Positions 6,191-7,599 of a stretch of 7,599 nucleotides of DNA are shown here, one piece after another (position 1 is the first letter of the stretch; each line of letters starts with the position of its first letter). The stretch spans positions 1 to 7,599 of the forward strand of contig CAMKNF010000096.1 in the NCBI GenBank assembly GCA_946414115.1. The letters run 5' to 3'. The position numbers and the translations under genes are program-made. The notes beneath the pieces were generated by a model. It saw only the letters and a program-made list of their open reading frames with translations, searched no databases and was not told where the DNA came from. Source of the stretch: an uncultured Ruminococcus sp. (GTDB lineage Bacteria; Bacillota; Clostridia; Oscillospirales; Acutalibacteraceae).

Positions 6191-7096
6191 ATGAAACAAA
6201 ATCATAGTATTAAAATTCGTCTTTTAGCCGTAATCTCGGTATTAATCTCGTTAGTACTTCTTTGTTCCTGTTCTTTTGATGTTAAGTTCAAACCTGACGA
6301 GCCTGAAAAAACTACAACTAAAAACGCACTAAATGTCCATTTTCTTGACGTAGGACAGGGAGATTCGATTTTTATCGAGCTTCCCGACGAAAAAACAATG
6401 CTTATTGACGCAGGTGAAAACTATCACGGAGAAGGGATAATAAATTACATAGGCGACTGCGGATACTCAAAAATTGATTATCTCGTTGCAACTCACCCTC
6501 ACGCTGACCATATCGGTTCAATGGGATATATTGTGAGAAATATGGATATAGGTTCAGTCTATATGCCAAAGGCAGCGGCAAATACAAAGACCTATGAAAA
6601 TCTTCTTGAATCAATTTCAAAGAAAGGATTGAAAGTAACTTCTGCAAAATCAGGACTTACGATTGCCGAAGGAAGCGACTATACAATCAACGTTGTTGCA
6701 CCCGTAACGATTGATGAAGATAATCTTAATAACAGCTCTGCTGTAATAAAGCTTAGCTATAAAGACAATTCATTCCTTTTCACCGGAGATGCAGAGAAAA
6801 AGGAGCTTGAAACTATTACCGATGACATCAGCGCAGATGTTCTGAAAGTCGGTCATCACGGAAGCAACACCTCAACAACCGAAGAATTTCTCAAAGCGGT
6901 AAATCCGACTTATGCGGTAATTTCTGTCGGTAAGGGCAATGACTACGGCCATCCGCACAAAGAAACGCTCAAGCTGCTTGAGAAATTCAACTGTGAGGTT
7001 TACAGAACCGATAAAGACAAAACAGTAGTATTCTCCTCCGACGGAAAAACAATATCGGTAAAAAGCGGAGAACAGTCAATAAAGAAAGCAGGTTAA
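6191..7096 (+). CDS. Lipoprotein metallo-beta-lactamase-fold hydrolase, ComEC C-terminal-like
   Basis: A basic N-terminus and hydrophobic stretch (about 10-25) end in a lipobox-like LCSC with Cys27 as the likely lipidated residue, followed by an acidic/Thr-Lys spacer, so the enzyme should be anchored on the outer membrane face. The catalytic domain (about 46-290) has the ComEC/Rec2-like pattern: FLDVGQGDS (51-59), LIDAG (71-75), THPHADHIGS with His102, His104, Asp106 and His107, FTGD with Asp200, GHHGS (221-225) and GHPH (253-256). These are metal ligands of the MBL fold. In ComEC this domain is thought to degrade the non-transported DNA strand; free-standing forms like this one are common in Clostridia, and their substrate is not established. 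There are no competence membrane domains here, so this is not a ComEC channel. GGAG (6179-6182) lies 8 bases before the ATG. A DUF3006 gene follows after 3 bases. Confidence 0.9.
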   Translation: MKQNHSIKIRLLAVISVLISLVLLCSCSFDVKFKPDEPEKTTTKNALNVHFLDVGQGDSIFIELPDEKTMLIDAGENYHGEGIINYIGDCGYSKIDYLVATHPHADHIGSMGYIVRNMDIGSVYMPKAAANTKTYENLLESISKKGLKVTSAKSGLTIAEGSDYTINVVAPVTIDEDNLNNSSAVIKLSYKDNSFLFTGDAEKKELETITDDISADVLKVGHHGSNTSTTEEFLKAVNPTYAVISVGKGNDYGHPHKETLKLLEKFNCEVYRTDKDKTVVFSSDGKTISVKSGEQSIKKAG

Positions 7097-7099
7097 AAT

Positions 7100-7315
7100 A
7101 TGAAAAGATTTACAGTAGACAGAATAGAAGAGGATAAAGCCGTTCTTGAATGTGAAAACGGCGAATGCGTAACGCTTGAAGTAAAATCACTTCCGAAAAA
7201 CATAGAAGAGGGCGATGTTCTGTGCTTTGAAGAAAACAGCTATTTCCTTGACAAAGAAGAAACCGAAAAGCGCCGTCAGAAAATAAAAAGCCTTATGGAT
7301 TCACTTTTTGACTAA
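7100..7315 (+). CDS. DUF3006 family small protein (71 aa)
   Basis: The protein fits the DUF3006 pattern: an N-terminal FTVDRIEEDKAVLE strand pair, a compact beta domain to about residue 52, then a charged C-terminal helix (about 53-70) rich in Lys/Arg/Glu. DUF3006 proteins are often encoded next to ComEC-like MBL hydrolases, as here, but their role is unknown. There is no signal peptide, so it is predicted cytoplasmic, on the opposite side of the membrane from the lipoprotein. The start at 7100 lies 3 bases after the hydrolase stop with a weak AGG ribosome site (7090-7092), so translation probably depends on coupling to the upstream gene. Two cysteines (17 and 22) lie in the hairpin, with Cys42 further on; they do not form an obvious metal site. 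Confidence 0.82.
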   Translation: MKRFTVDRIEEDKAVLECENGECVTLEVKSLPKNIEEGDVLCFEENSYFLDKEETEKRRQKIKSLMDSLFD

Positions 7316-7408
7316 AAAGAAAAACTGCTTTGTTGATTATTAACAATTCAGAAAATTATTTATCTACTTTGGACAAAAGAAATATACAAAATTTGTACTC
7401 TTTGGTTA

Positions 7409-7437
7409 TTGTTATATTTTGATATGCATTATATAAT
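7409..7437 (+). promoter_or_regulatory. Promoter for the secreted-protein gene at the right edge
   Basis: TTGTTA (7409-7414) and a perfect TATAAT (7432-7437) are separated by 17 bases, about 45 bases before the ATG at 7483. This suggests the following gene has its own transcript and is not part of the MBL/DUF3006 unit. Confidence 0.5.
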
Positions 7438-7482
7438 ATTATATGTAAAAAGAAAATTTTGACAATAAACGGAGGAATAAAT

Positions 7483-7599
7483 ATGAAAATAAAAGCAATG
7501 TCTGTTATTTTGTCAATTGCAATGGTATTTTCCTGCCTTGCTTCGTTTTCTTCATTCAATGCCTTTGCTGAAGAAACAACAAAAGAAAGTGTATATACC
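7483..7599 (+). CDS. Secreted protein, N-terminal fragment (cut by window end)
   Basis: Only the first 39 codons are inside the window and the frame is open to the last base. The ATG at 7483-7485 follows a strong GGAGGA ribosome site (7471-7476) at 6 bases. The encoded N-terminus is a classical signal peptide: MKIK, a hydrophobic core (about 5-22) and a likely AFA cleavage motif after residue 29, followed by EETTKES, typical of the acidic, Thr/Ser-rich start of an exported mature protein. Cys18 lies inside the core with no proper lipobox, so signal peptidase I processing is more likely than lipidation. Nothing in this fragment shows the function. Confidence 0.8.
   Translation, partial: MKIKAMSVILSIAMVFSCLASFSSFNAFAEETTKESVYT

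Noticed and set aside
7330..7346. A small inverted repeat TTGTT/AACAA after the DUF3006 gene as a terminator
   Set aside because: The stem is only five A/T-rich pairs with no following T-tract, so it is not convincing as an intrinsic terminator.
7458..7463. TTGACA as a -35 box close to the secreted-protein start
   Set aside because: There is no room for a -10 box between it and the ATG at 7483; the TTGTTA-17-TATAAT pair upstream fits better.
7356..7559. A 67-codon minus-strand frame at the right edge
   Set aside because: It lies antisense to the promoter, ribosome site and signal peptide of the secreted protein and runs through very AT-rich spacer; no supporting signals.

Overview
The window looks like chromosomal DNA from an AT-rich, low-GC Gram-positive, most probably a gut-type Clostridia (Ruminococcus/Eubacterium-like). 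This rests on AT-rich spacers, strong GGAGG-type ribosome sites, a MarR plus twin ABC exporter operon, a lipoprotein ComEC-like hydrolase paired with a DUF3006 protein, and a palindromic dispersed-repeat-like element. The genus is an inference; no rRNA or other marker gene is present.

Layout, left to right. (1) 45-251, minus: a 68-residue four-cysteine protein of unknown function with a clear promoter. (2) 341-1516, plus: a two-gene unit, divergent from (1), holding pgeF (peptidoglycan editing factor, TTG start) and a small three-helix membrane protein. (3) 1517-1793: a gene-free convergent spacer with an element made of two perfectly inverted 26-nt arms, each itself a hairpin, followed by a bidirectional terminator. 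(4) 5938-1794, minus: a three-gene operon of a MarR regulator and two ABC half-transporters. The two half-transporters carry the complementary hallmarks of a heterodimeric exporter with one degenerate ATP site. Its promoter is followed by two tandem GTTT-N6-AAAC palindromes, probably the regulator's own operators. (5) 6191-7315, plus, divergent from (4): a lipoprotein metallo-beta-lactamase-fold hydrolase resembling the C-terminal domain of ComEC, tightly followed by a DUF3006 protein. (6) 7483 to the window end, plus: the first 39 codons of a secreted protein with its own promoter.

Working picture: the MarR protein probably represses its own operon and releases it when a ligand is bound, giving inducible export of a toxic or amphipathic compound by the ABC heterodimer. 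The MBL/DUF3006 pair is probably co-transcribed and acts at the outer face of the membrane. No CRISPR array, tRNA, rRNA, phage gene or transposase gene was seen. No clearly new multi-gene system stands out; the most distinctive items are the palindromic element, the tandem operator candidates and the two small uncharacterised proteins.
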